DNA of 64,000 nucleotides from Serripes groenlandicus (GCA_031761405.1 JASEVX010000013.1:43659991-43723990); one strand, 5' to 3'. Counted from the first letter of the stretch, positions 59,101 to 63,814 are shown. Notes: generated by a model from the sequence alone, not told the origin. Translations and numbers: made by a program.

Positions 59101-62100
59101 TGAAGGTAACCAGTAACAAGTTCTATTGATTTCTATGGTTACTTTGACCTTGATTTGTTGATTTTCAAGGTCAAATTGCCGACAATCCGGTCTTACCGTC
59201 TTCAGCGGTTTCTTGTTAAAACATTGTGGCAGAATGAGAAATTGCTCAATAGAGCAATTTGTCCTTTTGACACAATGTTTTAAAAAGTTGTCAGCCTTGT
59301 ATGCCTTAAAATGTATCTGCATGTGTGAAATGGTTTCTGTCATATACAATTTTTGGACACATTTCAGGTCTGTACGTGAGGAAGAACGTTGCTTTGCTTT
59401 AGGAATGCAGTTTGTGATATTACGACTTCTTGGTGAGTAGGAAGCAGTCTTTGGAGTGGGATACTATGTTTCGATCAAAGTCGGGTCATAACAGTCTCTA
59501 GGGAGTTTGAGACTATGGTTCGATCAAAGTCGGGTCATAACAGTCACTAGGGAGTTTGAGACTATAGTTTGATTCAAGTGGAGTCATAACAGTCACTAGG
59601 AGTTTGAGACTATGGTTTGATCAAAGTCGGGTCATAACAGTCACTAGGGAGTTTGAGACTATAGTTTGATTCAAGTCAAATCATAACTGTCACTAGGGAG
59701 TTTGAGACTTTGGTTCGATTCAAGTCGGGTCATAACTGTCACTAGGAAGTTTGAGACTATGGTTTGATTCAAGTCGAGTCATAACGGTCACTAAGGAGTG
59801 GGGGACCAGGGGTTGATCAAGTCAGGTCATAGCAGTCACTAGGGAGTGGGAGCCTATGGTTCGATTCCCGGTCAGATTATACCAAAGACTTTAAAAATGG
59901 TGGTAAGGGCTTCCCTCCTTGGTGCTCAGGGTTCCGAGGATAGCATTGCATCTGATGCACTGGTGTCAGGATAAATAATTCCGTTAGTATTGGAAGTTTA
60001 CCTTAGAAGTATGATGATAGTAATAACTAAAATACTGTTAAAACAGCTTAAACATTCAAACATTAGGCAGCCACAATTGTATTATATTTCAGATTTAGTA
60101 AAAAATTATTAATATTGAAAACTTAGTTTTATCATATTGAGCAATTTCACCTTTTGCTACAATGTTTTCAAAAGTAATCTGCTGCAGAAGCTTCAGAAAG
60201 AGTCTGTATGTGAGAGATTATTAACCATTCAATCTTAACTAACAAACAGCCGAGCTCAGTCGATAGTGATGCAGGCTGTCAGTTCAAACCCCAGATCGGA
60301 CAACATTCTTTCCGACGTTTGACAAAAGTTACTGTGACAAGCGTCTATCACCAATGGGCTAACAGTTTATGTTGAAAAGCAGCCAGTTGCTTGGATAGTA
60401 TGTTGTGTTGAGTACTGATGGAAACATGAGTACGTGAACTGGCAGCCGTGATTTGACTGAAAAATTGTTGAAATTGGCGTTAAACCCCAATCAATCAATC
60501 AATAACTAACAAACTCAGACCGGTAGTTTTCTTGATGATTTCAGCATATATTCCTGCCCCGATGGTGTTTGGTCACATCATCGATACAGCGTGTGTGTTG
60601 TGGAGGGAAAGATGTGGAGAAAACGGGTCCTGTCTAGTCTATGATATCGAGTTGTTCAGATTCAGATATGTGGGTATGTATAACAAAGTTTCATTTCTGT
60701 TTCGTTTTATCCTGTACCATGTTACAGGAAAGATGTGGAGAAAACATACGACAATTCTGCAGACGACGACTTTGAACATATTTTGTCAGAAAATAGAAAA
60801 TCTCTATAATTAAATGGACAACCTATGACTAAAAGTGAAAAACATTGTGGCAAAAGGAGAAATTGCTCGTTTTGAGCAATTTCCTCTTTTGTCACTATGT
60901 TTTCAAAAAGCCGTCTGCTGCAGAGGCGTCAGAAAGCGTCTATATGAGAGAAAGGGTTAAAGGACACCATGACCAACAAGTTTAATCCTTTCTCACATAC
61001 AGACGCTTTTTGACCCCTCTGCAGCAGATAACTTTTGAAAATATTGTTGTTAAAGGATCATGAGCAATTTCTCCATTTGCCATTCAATGATTGTGTTTTT
61101 ATTTAAAGAGATTTTACAATTTGTGTGGGTATGGTTTTAAAGTCGTCTGCTACAGATTTATCGCATGTGGGAAAGGGTTATACGTTATTGACCCTGTACT
61201 TTTGAAAAGTTTTTCATCTCTATTTGATAATTACATTTACATTTATAGAGAGTTTCCATTATATTGACAATGTGTTTTCAAAGTCATCTGCTGCAGAATT
61301 GTTGCATGTGGGAAAGGGTTAAGGTAATTAAACCACAATTTTGTCACTTTTCCATGTTATAGGTACGTCAGCTGTTCTGAAGATTTTGGGTGGAACCTTG
61401 TTCACAATTGTCTTGATTTTGATTCAACGCAAAAACAAGAAGGACCTGCAGCGAGGAATGCCAGTAAGTATCAGCACATTATATTTACCCATTACCATAG
61501 ATATGCTTAACCAATGTCGTTTTGTCTAGATGTTTTCAAAGACATCCGCTGCAGATTTTGTTATATGTGGGAAAAGGGTTAATTTTCTCATTTTGTTAAG
61601 TTCGGGAGAGACAGTGACTCAGTGGACGAGCATTGTGATCACAAGAGGTCCTGGGTTTGATTCCTGTGAAGGGGGAGTCAAAGTTTGCGACCCCCAAGAA
61701 GCCTGGCACAAGTACTGGTGGTTGGTGTATTATGGAAGCAGACATCGAGGAGACATTAAAAATTGCAGTAATAACATTCCGGCCTTGCTGCTCAGGATTG
61801 TGGGGTTAGCATTACAACTAACTCGCTGGTGTCAGGATAAATGGACCAGAAGTACAGTTCAGAGCTCTAAATAAGGGGAGTTTTGCACATTCTAAATTCC
61901 TTGTTTTACCCTCTAACTCTATGTTGTGGGTACTCAAAAGAATTGTCTCAATGAGACAATTCTTTTGAGTACCCACAACATTGGGTTTGGTTGGAAAATA
62001 AGAAAGATAATGTGGGGAAAAGAGGTGTATACCCCTCCTTATCTGGACCTCTTAGTTCTGGTAAATTACCCAGGAAATGCTTTGATGCAACTGCAAAATT

Positions 62101-63391
62101 GTTGACAGCAGAGTAAAACACCAATCACACAAATAAAGCTAAGTAAATATTGAGGCTGATTAATATTTATAAGGTAATGTTGATGTAATATAAATCGATA
62201 AAATTTGAAAAGGAAAAGAATGCAAACCCTGTTCAAATAAAAGAATAGTTTAATAATAAATGTGAAAATATTGTTAGGAAACAGAGGAATAGCTCATTTT
62301 AGTATTGCAGATTTGTTCATAATTTTCCTGTATGCATTATTTAGAAATCAATTAAAATGACAATATCTACATGAGTTTCAAAGGGAGGGAAATACTGTAG
62401 GATAATTTGTTTAAAGACTGCAAACTTATGTCCCTTGGATTCCTGAATAATTTTACATTGATTGCAAAGCAATGGTGAAGCTTTTATCAATCAGACTTGA
62501 TCACTCATTGAAATAATTCTTTTGAGTACCAACAACCTAGGTTTTGGAGGTAAAATAAGGCTTTTGGAACATGAAATCCACCTGTTATCTAGAGACCTGA
62601 TTTACAGTCAAACTTGGGTTTGCGGTCACCTTTGTTAATTAAGCAGTAAATGAAAGATAACCAGAAGACATTTCCTTCATATAGACGCTTTCTGACGCCT
62701 CTGCAGCAGACAGCGTTTTGTAAACATAGTGGCAAAAGAAGAAATTGCTCAAAACAAGCAATTTCTCCTTTTGACACAATGTTTTTCCACTTTTAGTCAT
62801 AGGTTATCCATTCAGTTATAGAGATTTTCTTTTTTTTGACAGAATATTTTCAAAGTCGTCTGCTGCAGAATTGTCATATGAGGGAAAGGGTTAAAAAGCC
62901 CCTAACTTCAGCAGCCCAATTTGGCTGATTAAGCATAGCATTCTTATGCCACAATGTCACCGGAAGTCATCTGCTGCAGATATGTCATAATGAGCAATTA
63001 ATCCTTTTGTAACAATGTTTTCAACCATAGTTAATGATTAAAGTTGCATTTATAGATAATTTCAATAGTTTTGCAAGGATGTTTTCATACATTTGTTGTA
63101 TGTGGGAAAGGGTTAACACGAATTATAAATCCTTCCTTTCAGGTTCGTGATATTCTTAATTCCATGACGTCCATTAATAAATTAGACTTTTCCACCAATA
63201 ACTGTCCACAGCCAAAAACAGCCTTTCATGCAGCTTATGATGAAGCTTTCACGGACTCGGATCATGAGACCTCTGTGATGAAGCCTCCAGATGACACAGA
63301 TCTGGAACCAGAAGACTTTGATCTTGACCTTGAGGGACACGATATGCGTGACTTTGAACCATTAAGGTCGATTAAAGAATCAAAATTGTGA
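34502..63391 (+). CDS. SLCO: Organic anion transporter (OATP/SLCO family), 11 coding exons
   Basis: The spliced CDS runs from ATG 34568 to TGA 63391; 34502-34567 is 5' UTR. Coding exons are 34568-35372, 38981-39295, 41786-41950, 43116-43196, 53112-53229, 53888-54080, 58413-58594, 59368-59432, 60545-60673, 61363-61463 and 63143-63391. They total 2,403 nt (800 aa) and every junction keeps frame. OATPs are 12-pass plasma-membrane carriers for bulky amphipathic anions such as bile salts, conjugated steroids, thyroid hormones, eicosanoids and drugs. Seen here: the family signature HPRWIGAWWGGF at residues 307-318, a Kazal-like extracellular loop at about 514-590 with ten cysteines plus one at GCDN, and an acidic tail. 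At 800 aa it is longer than the usual 640-720 aa, because both cytoplasmic ends are extended. By my reading it is nearest the OATP4/5 branch, but subfamily and substrate are unproven. No polyadenylation signal is obvious in 63392-64000. Confidence 0.95.
34507..34554 (+). CDS. Upstream ORF in the 5' UTR (15 codons)
   Basis: ATG at 34507 begins five bases after the presumed acceptor (TCTTTTTCAG, exon from 34502). It reads MKLGLRHQQQKNKNS and stops at TGA 34552-34554, 13 nt before the main ATG. An upstream ORF this close could lower translation of the transporter. Whether it is translated is unknown. Confidence 0.45.
   Translation: MKLGLRHQQQKNKNS
34568..35372 (+). CDS. SLCO: OATP coding exon 1 (residues 1-268)
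   Basis: This exon encodes a long Ser/Gly-rich cytoplasmic N-terminus (1-95) containing the Cys cluster CGIGKCRPKCIQGC, then membrane segments 1-4 at about 96-118, 136-158, 168-188 and 226-250. GYLNSVITTIEKRFEI and SYFGGRRN between the first segments are typical OATP motifs. N201 (NLTD) lies in the second extracellular loop and is a glycosylation sequon. I chose ATG 34568 because it opens the long frame and follows the UTR acceptor closely. The donor is G|GTATGT, phase 1. The frame continues only 20 nt into the intron before a stop. Confidence 0.95.
35440..35931. mobile_element. Two old MITEs in intron 1
   Basis: About 35440-35632 (AAACCTTTCCCACGTAAC) and 35655-35870 (CAACAAATTTACAGCAGAC to GTGGGAAAGAGTTA). 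Confidence 0.65.
35932..36622. mobile_element. TAGCTC...TCTTGT element in intron 1
   Basis: Follows GTTTTT. 5' hairpin AGCTCACCT/AGGTGAGCT with GCACGAAGTGC loop; 3' GAGCCATCATGGCCCTCTTGT. A shorter relative of 2757-4403. Confidence 0.75.
36640..37535. repeat. Minisatellite, unit about 60 bp, split by a TIR element
   Basis: Units GATTTAAACTCATATAGTCA, GTTTCCATGTGATGTGACC, TATATATTCAGATGTCATG at 36640-36689 and 37295-37535. Confidence 0.82.
36690..37294. mobile_element. 605-bp TIR element at a TA site
   Basis: Inverted ends CAGTTAAGAACATCTTGAAA / GATGTTCTTAACTG (about 27 bp, one mismatch), followed inside by AACGG/CCGTTC-rich arms (CGTTCACGCTCCGCTC). TA flanks at 36688-36689 and 37295-37296. 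No transposase frame. Confidence 0.85.
37541..38119. mobile_element. Old B/C MITE, then damaged MITE A (-)
   Basis: 37541-37812 is diverged. 37809-38119 is an A copy whose right end contains a local tandem duplication of GCGTCTATAGAGAGTCATCT. Confidence 0.75.
38120..38372. other. Unassigned, with a GTT microsatellite
   Basis: TTGTTGTTGTTGTTG at about 38316-38333; otherwise nothing recognised. Confidence 0.45.
38373..38735. mobile_element. MITE fragments
   Basis: About 38373-38575 is a B copy without a clear right end. 38583-38730 is a decayed A (-) copy (TTTTGTCAAAAAATGGAAAA, GGATAACCTATGACTAAAAG). Confidence 0.65.
38747..38951. mobile_element. TTAA-MITE ending 29 nt before exon 2
   Basis: TTAACACTTTCCCACATAC to CTCTATGTGGGAAAGGGTTAA, stem AAATTGCTCATCATGAGCAATTT. 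Only ATAAACC-type sequence and the pyrimidine tract separate it from the acceptor. Confidence 0.88.
38981..39295 (+). CDS. SLCO: OATP coding exon 2 (residues 269-373)
   Basis: Acceptor GTACTTTCAG, donor AAAG|GTATTA, phase 1 at both ends. It encodes membrane segment 5 (ATGALGPVVGYALG), the extracellular loop, the superfamily signature HPRWIGAWWGGF at the start of segment 6, and a Lys/Glu-rich intracellular loop. The acceptor lies 29 nt after a TTAA-MITE end. Confidence 0.95.
39337..39562. mobile_element. B-type MITE in intron 2
   Basis: GCCCACATACGACAAATC to CTGTTTGTGGGAAAGGG; an A-run interrupts it at about 39398. 39610-39715 then resembles a SINE 3' end. Confidence 0.7.
39875..40104 (-). 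mobile_element. TTAA-MITE A, complete
   Basis: TTAA at both ends; the left end is TTAACCCTTTCCCACACAAG (CACA in place of CTCA). Confidence 0.9.
40326..40557 (-). mobile_element. TTAA-MITE A, complete
   Basis: TTAA at both ends; stem AAATTGCTCGTTTTGAGCAATTT. Confidence 0.9.
40666..41534. other. MITE fragment, small tandem repeat, unassigned sequence
   Basis: 40666-40838 is a decayed B copy. 40842-40985 has three loose units of about 55 bp (GGAAACATCAATCTTCC, AACAATGATCGAAATGG). A C-run lies near 40987. Nothing recognised after that. Confidence 0.55.
41538..41759. mobile_element. TTAA-MITE ending 26 nt before exon 3
   Basis: CCACATACAACAAATCTGC to TATAGGTGGGAAAGGGTTAA; left terminus eroded. 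Confidence 0.82.
41786..41950 (+). CDS. SLCO: OATP coding exon 3 (residues 374-428)
   Basis: Acceptor TTTTTTCCCAG, donor ACAG|GTAAGT, phase 1 at both ends. It encodes the end of the central intracellular loop (DIPKSILGLLKNKIY), membrane segment 7, and the PKYIETQFGTSKSEAS loop that precedes segment 8. The acceptor lies 26 nt after a MITE end. Confidence 0.94.
41958..42085 (+). mobile_element. SINE-I head fragment in intron 3
   Basis: TGGCTCAGTAAGTAGCGACG and GTGAATCTGAACCCCAGCTC; starts 8 nt after the exon 3 donor. Confidence 0.72.
42099..42853. repeat. Inverted duplication in intron 3, including MITE ends
   Basis: 42106-42240 and 42726-42846 are inverted copies. Outside the MITEs both carry TCTGTGGAATTATAAAAGTC; inside both carry TTAACCCTTTCCCAGATACA and CAGACGCTTTCTGA. 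Elements: 42134-42364 (C, TTAA both ends), 42400-42600 (B), 42690-42813 (truncated). Confidence 0.8.
42850..43115. repeat. Minisatellite running into the exon 4 acceptor
   Basis: About 12 units of TTTTACAACTTCTACACATA (20-22 bp, with ATTCC and ACTTC variants). The last unit ends TTTTACAG, which is the splice acceptor. Confidence 0.9.
43116..43196 (+). CDS. SLCO: OATP coding exon 4 (residues 429-455)
   Basis: Only 81 nt, phase 1 at both ends. It encodes the Gly-rich membrane segment 8 (GGIAIPGAIFGVLLGGFLLK). The acceptor TATTTTACAG is the last unit of a minisatellite. The donor AAAG|GTTTGT is weaker than the others and is followed 13 nt later by a MITE. Confidence 0.93.
43210..43428. mobile_element. 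TTAA-MITE B, starts 13 nt after the exon 4 donor
   Basis: TTAACCCTTTCCCTCATACA at the left; right end degenerate. Confidence 0.8.
43429..44156. mobile_element. SINE-II fragment and two MITEs sharing a TTAA
   Basis: About 43585-43685 is a SINE-II 3' part (GGCAAGGCACATTTCGTAG). 43747-43976 is a C copy. 43973-44156 begins at its TTAA, has a B-like left half and an A right end (GTCTGCTGCAGAATTGTCG), so it is chimeric. Confidence 0.7.
44365..44594 (-). mobile_element. TTAA-MITE A, complete
   Basis: TTAA at both ends; followed directly by the right part of a C copy (44595-44766). Confidence 0.92.
44595..45975. mobile_element. Cluster of broken MITEs
   Basis: Recognisable pieces: 44595-44766 (C right part), 44770-44871 (B left part), 44872-45009 (A, minus, cut in the stem), 45010-45108, 45103-45283 (C, ends sharing TTTAATCCTTTC), 45555-45745 and 45760-45970 (B). 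No gene. Confidence 0.65.
46242..46477 (+). mobile_element. TTAA-MITE A, complete
   Basis: TTAA at both ends; stem AAATTGCTCGAAACGAGCAATTT. Confidence 0.9.
46478..46835. mobile_element. Two B-type MITE remnants
   Basis: 46478-46685 follows directly on the A copy; 46682-46835 shares the junction TTTAAACCC and is cut at its right. Confidence 0.65.
46846..49170 (-). repeat. 231-bp satellite derived from SINE-III
   Basis: GGAAGGATCTAATTTG recurs at 46888, 47119, 47769, 48000, 48231, 48462, 48693 and 48925, giving a 231-bp period. The 47119-47769 gap holds a MITE and about 190 bp of other sequence. Each unit contains the reverse complement of the SINE-III body and 3' part (GTCACTCAAAATGCTAACCC, TGTCGCTTTCAACAATG). 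The last unit runs on into a SINE-III head (GTGACCTCCCACACTGAAGG) near 49120. Confidence 0.92.
47376..47605 (-). mobile_element. TTAA-MITE A inside the satellite
   Basis: Left flank ATCCC-TTAA, right flank TTAT-ACCACAG. The uninterrupted units read ATCCC-TTAT-ACCACA. Confidence 0.93.
49290..49686. mobile_element. Two diverged MITEs (B, C)
   Basis: 49290-49455 ends near GTCTGGTAGCAGGAAAG. About 49480-49686 ends TTTATGTGGGAAAGGGTTGA. Confidence 0.68.
49806..50035 (+). mobile_element. TTAA-MITE A, complete
   Basis: TTAACCTTTCCCTCATATAG (one C lost) to GTATGTGAGAAAGGGTTAA. In the stem, AAATTGCTC is changed to AAAAGGGCTC. Confidence 0.88.
50098..50495. mobile_element. Member of the ...TCTTGT group with a TGTC run
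   Basis: About ten TGTC units at 50108-50148, then two copies of a unit of about 170 bp (AACTTTAACCTTGACCAC, GGTACGGCTACCATATTTC). 3' hairpin GTGTTTCACAAACAC followed by ATCTTGT. Confidence 0.65.
50505..51481. mobile_element. Series of B-type MITEs
   Basis: 50505-50630 and 50630-50820 are fragments. 50817-51001 and 51123-51311 have TTAA at the left and TTAT at the right. 51343-51481 holds left ends only. Confidence 0.7.
51482..51706 (-). mobile_element. MITE A inserted in a B copy, no TTAA flanks
   Basis: ACCCTTTCCCTCATATGACA to TATATGAGGGAAAGGC. The B copy resumes at 51709 (ATAGTTCAATTATTGAATAG). About 51772-51890 is a SINE-I body fragment. Confidence 0.75.
51962..52349. mobile_element. 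Family 4 element split by MITE A
   Basis: ACAGTGGAATCTGTGTATAA at the left, CACATGTTTGACTGT at the right. The interior GTTGCTATAGACAGGGAATT is complementary to 33347-33536. Confidence 0.82.
52103..52333 (+). mobile_element. TTAA-MITE A inside family 4
   Basis: Flanks GGTGGTC-TTAA and TTAA-GCACATG; the uninterrupted relative at 33347 (reverse strand) reads GGTCTTTAAGCACAGG. Confidence 0.93.
52409..52623 (+). mobile_element. SINE-II, full length
   Basis: Head GCCGTGGTCGAGTGGTTGG with GGGTTCAATTCC. Perfect 12-bp target duplication ACTTCTAATCGA at 52397-52408 and 52624-52635. Confidence 0.92.
52834..53036 (+). mobile_element. TTAA-MITE A, stem partly deleted
   Basis: TTAA at both ends; the left stem arm is missing (AAAACATAGTGCAATTTCTC). 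53058-53092 is a SINE 3' scrap before exon 5. Confidence 0.88.
53112..53229 (+). CDS. SLCO: OATP coding exon 5 (residues 456-494)
   Basis: Acceptor AATTACTTTCAG, donor AATAG|GTGAGT, phase 1 in and phase 2 out. It encodes membrane segment 9 and the conserved start of the large extracellular loop, GCDNLKIAGATFPY. The cysteine in GCDN is one of the loop cysteines conserved across OATPs. Confidence 0.94.
53270..53561 (+). mobile_element. B left end plus MITE A lacking its left TIR
   Basis: 53270-53362 is a B left part. 53363-53561 begins TTAACTCTGCAGTAGACGG, so TTAA joins directly to position about 35 of the element. It ends GAGGGAAAGGGTCAA. Confidence 0.78.
53642..53800. mobile_element. C-type MITE remnant in intron 5
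   Basis: TTAACCCTTTCCTACATGC then a shrunken interior; right end GCATACTGCAGATCTGTCAT. Confidence 0.65.
53888..54080 (+). CDS. SLCO: OATP coding exon 6: Kazal-like loop (residues 495-559)
   Basis: Acceptor TTTGTTTTCAG, donor CTG|GTAAGT, phase 2 in and phase 0 out. Cysteines at 514, 518, 520, 529, 540 and 544 match the Kazal pattern (EPICGINGLTYFSPCHAGC). N509 (NLTS) is a glycosylation sequon. OATPs use this module to form a disulfide-bonded extracellular loop, not as a free protease inhibitor. Confidence 0.95.
54081..54650. other. Start of intron 6, little recognisable
   Basis: TCTGTCCGTCCGTCCGTC at about 54149-54172 suggests a remnant of the TCTTGT-type elements. A TATATATGTGTGTGTG run lies near 54548. 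A MITE scrap is at 54260-54310. Confidence 0.45.
54651..54880 (+). mobile_element. TTAA-MITE A, left flank TTTA
   Basis: TTTA-CCCTTTCCCTCATATAG at the left, GAGGGAAAGGG-TTAA at the right. Confidence 0.88.
55075..57957. mobile_element. TAGCTC...TCTTGT element, outer copy
   Basis: AGCTCTACTGGCCAAAGGCC, CGTCGTCCGTGCGTGTGTGC, then a unit of about 180 bp repeated three times (CTTGTTAACACGATACAGTC, ATCCATGAGAGCTCGGTTCC). It ends GCCCTCATGGGCCTCTTGT. Split by 55636-57685. Confidence 0.75.
55636..57685. mobile_element. TAGATC...TCTTGT element nested in the previous one
   Basis: AGATCACCTAGAGCCAAAGG at the left after a T-run; GGGCCATCTTGGCCCTCTTGT at the right. The interior is a tandem of about 480 bp (CAGGCGGCATCAGAAAAGGG at 55996, 56476 and 56956). 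The minus-strand frames here (YGLNNFYRGSPKEHFYQI) arise from the repeat. Confidence 0.78.
57958..58347. mobile_element. Family 4 element split by a B MITE
   Basis: CAAACCTGTGT at the left, GGTTCGACTGT at the right; interior TCTCTATAGACAGGTAAATT. The MITE 57970-58190 has TTAA at both ends. Confidence 0.78.
58413..58594 (+). CDS. SLCO: OATP coding exon 7 (residues 560-619)
   Basis: Acceptor TTTATTTTCAG, donor CTCAG|GTATGA, phase 0 in and phase 2 out. It completes the loop (NFTGCSC with sequon N560; GPCKSTC) and encodes membrane segment 10 (ENLLPFLILLVVMTFCVAG). Confidence 0.94.
58615..58960. mobile_element. Decayed B MITEs in intron 7
   Basis: CCCTTTCCCATTTACAAC near 58709 and TTTGCCACAATGTTTTAAAA near 58852; no complete ends. 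Confidence 0.6.
58965..59216. mobile_element. Short member of the ...TCTTGT group
   Basis: 5' hairpin CCGGATCGCTCTAGCAATTCCGG, CCGTCTGTCTGTCCGTC run, 3' hairpin ACCGTCTTCAGCGGT followed by TTCTTGT. Confidence 0.68.
59219..59335. mobile_element. MITE half, ends about 33 nt before exon 8
   Basis: AAAACATTGTGGCAGAATG, stem AAATTGCTCAATAGAGCAATTT, GCATGTGTGAAATGGTTTC. Confidence 0.65.
59368..59432 (+). CDS. SLCO: OATP coding exon 8 (residues 620-641)
   Basis: A 65-nt exon. Acceptor ACACATTTCAG, donor CTTG|GTGAGT, phase 2 in and phase 1 out. It encodes RSVREEERCFALGMQFVILR; the RxxxxEERxxALGxQ pattern after segment 10 is typical of the family. It ends at the start of membrane segment 11. Confidence 0.93.
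59440..59845. repeat. Minisatellite, unit about 49-60 bp
   Basis: About seven units of GGTCATAACAGTCACTAGGG, AGTTTGAGACTATGGTTCGA, TCAAGTCG. Confidence 0.88.
59846..60511 (+). mobile_element. SINE-III, MITE fragment, SINE-I (intron 8)
   Basis: 59846-60055 is SINE-III without most of the head. Part of the head (GGTTCGATTCCCGGTC) merges with the preceding minisatellite. 60085-60225 is a B fragment. 60240-60511 is a diverged SINE-I (CGAGCTCAGTCGATAGTGAT to AATCAATCAATCAAT), ending 33 nt before the exon 9 acceptor. Confidence 0.72.
60545..60673 (+). CDS. SLCO: OATP coding exon 9 (residues 642-684)
   Basis: Acceptor GATGATTTCAG, donor GTGG|GTATGT, phase 1 at both ends. It encodes membrane segment 11 and the conserved PAPMVFGHIIDTACVLW...CGENGSCLVYD stretch. 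Nineteen nt of this exon (60606-60624) recur exactly in the next intron at 60727-60745. Confidence 0.94.
60727..60960 (-). mobile_element. MITE A with exon-derived filler at its left end
   Basis: The left TIR is missing. 60727-60745 copies 19 nt of exon 9 and joins at ACATACGACAATTCTGCAG. The right end is GAGAGAAAGGGTTAA. Confidence 0.85.
60982..61322. mobile_element. C-type MITE and a second right half ending 40 nt before exon 10
   Basis: 60982-61181 has TTAA at the left and TTAT at the right. About 61195-61322 ends GTTGCATGTGGGAAAGGGTTAA. Confidence 0.8.
61363..61463 (+). CDS. SLCO: OATP coding exon 10 (residues 685-718)
   Basis: Acceptor CATGTTATAG, donor CCA|GTAAGT, phase 1 in and phase 0 out. 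It encodes membrane segment 12 (VLKILGGTLFTIVLILI) and a basic cytoplasmic stop-transfer stretch QRKNKKDLQR. Confidence 0.93.
61505..61582. mobile_element. C-type MITE right end
   Basis: TTTTGTCTAGATGTTTTCAA to ATATGTGGGAAAAGGGTTAA. Confidence 0.72.
61608..62120 (+). mobile_element. SINE-III-like copy split by family 2
   Basis: Head GGGTTTGATTCCTGTG, body GGGGTTAGCATTACAACTAA at 61608-61860. It resumes at 62054 with GTAAATTACCCAGGAAATGC and a worn tail. Confidence 0.75.
61861..62053. mobile_element. GAGCTC foldback MITE (family 2), best copy
   Basis: AGAGCTCTAAATAAGGGGAG to CTCCTTATCTGGACCTCTT. A perfect 30-bp-armed palindrome lies at its centre (61921-61981). AGTTC occurs on both sides (61856-61860 and 62054-62058), suggesting a 5-bp target duplication. 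Confidence 0.85.
62121..62670. other. AT-rich, few recognisable remnants
   Basis: About 62500-62600 resembles family 2 (ATAATTCTTTTGAGTACC). 62600-62650 resembles 52695-52745 (TTGCGGTCACCT..GTTAA). No gene. Confidence 0.45.
62671..62894 (+). mobile_element. TTAA-MITE A, left TIR eroded
   Basis: TTCCTTCATATAGACGCTTTC at the left, TATGAGGGAAAGGGTTAA at the right. Confidence 0.87.
62940..63116. mobile_element. C-type MITE ending 26 nt before the last exon
   Basis: TAATGAGCAATTAATCC, then TTGTTGTATGTGGGAAAGGGTTAA. Left part eroded. Confidence 0.78.
63143..63391 (+). CDS. SLCO: OATP last coding exon (residues 719-800)
   Basis: Acceptor TCCTTTCAG, phase 0. It encodes an 82-residue cytoplasmic tail with a strongly acidic run (DTDLEPEDFDLDLEGHD) and the C-terminus ESKL. 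The last four residues fit a class I PDZ ligand (S at -2, L at 0). SKL is also the canonical peroxisomal signal, less likely to act on a polytopic membrane protein. Confidence 0.93.
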   Translation, partial: VRDILNSMTSINKLDFSTNNCPQPKTAFHAAYDEAFTDSDHETSVMKPPDDTDLEPEDFDLDLEGHDMRDFEPLRSIKESKL

Positions 63392-63710
63392 TCAATATGT
63401 TTTTTATGTAAAAGTATCACTTACATTTGCAGTTTACTGGTCGCTAGGTTAAAGCCACTCACAATGGGGGCAGTTGGCTAGGAAAAAGATGCTAAAATGT
63501 TGGCAAATGCAGATAGCCTTCCATCCCAAAAATCAAAATGGCTGACCGCGACAAGTAAAATACAGTTTTACAATGTGTCACAAATGTGAATGTGTATATC
63601 AAATTTGTAATCAAAATGTTTTATTTATATTGCAATGTTTATACAAACTATTTACAAAACAGAATCAGGTGTAAGAAAGGATATATATGGGGTTGAGAAC
63701 AGTCTTTATC
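63392..63710. other. Probable 3' UTR and downstream sequence
   Basis: No AATAAA or ATTAAA is seen in this stretch, so the transcript end cannot be placed. Confidence 0.45.
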
Positions 63711-63758
63711 CTCTTCCCTCATACAGATGCATTTTGACGCATCTGTGGGAAATGGTTA
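63711..63758. mobile_element. Minimal MITE, about 48 bp
   Basis: CTTCCCTCATACAGATGCAT followed within a few bases by GCATCTGTGGGAAATGGTTAA. It is only the two termini, meeting at ATGCATTTTGACGCAT. Confidence 0.65.
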
Positions 63759-63814
63759 AATTTACAATTAAGTCGGACAAATATTTTCTGGTATAAGCGA
63801 GGGTCTAAGTTATT

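Noticed and set aside
6535..60511. tRNA genes at the SINE heads
   Set aside because: Box A and B are present, but each is followed by a SINE body, the acceptor stems do not close, and several have target-site duplications.
60727..60745. An alternative exon starting after AG at 60727
   Set aside because: Only 19 nt match exon 9, the frame then enters MITE sequence, and no suitable donor follows.
91..62777. A recurring small 'protein family' (FFFCHYVFKKPSAAEASESVYMRERV and relatives) on both strands
   Set aside because: Every instance lies in a TTAA-MITE. Similarity follows the DNA repeat, frames shift between copies, and starts and stops are not conserved.
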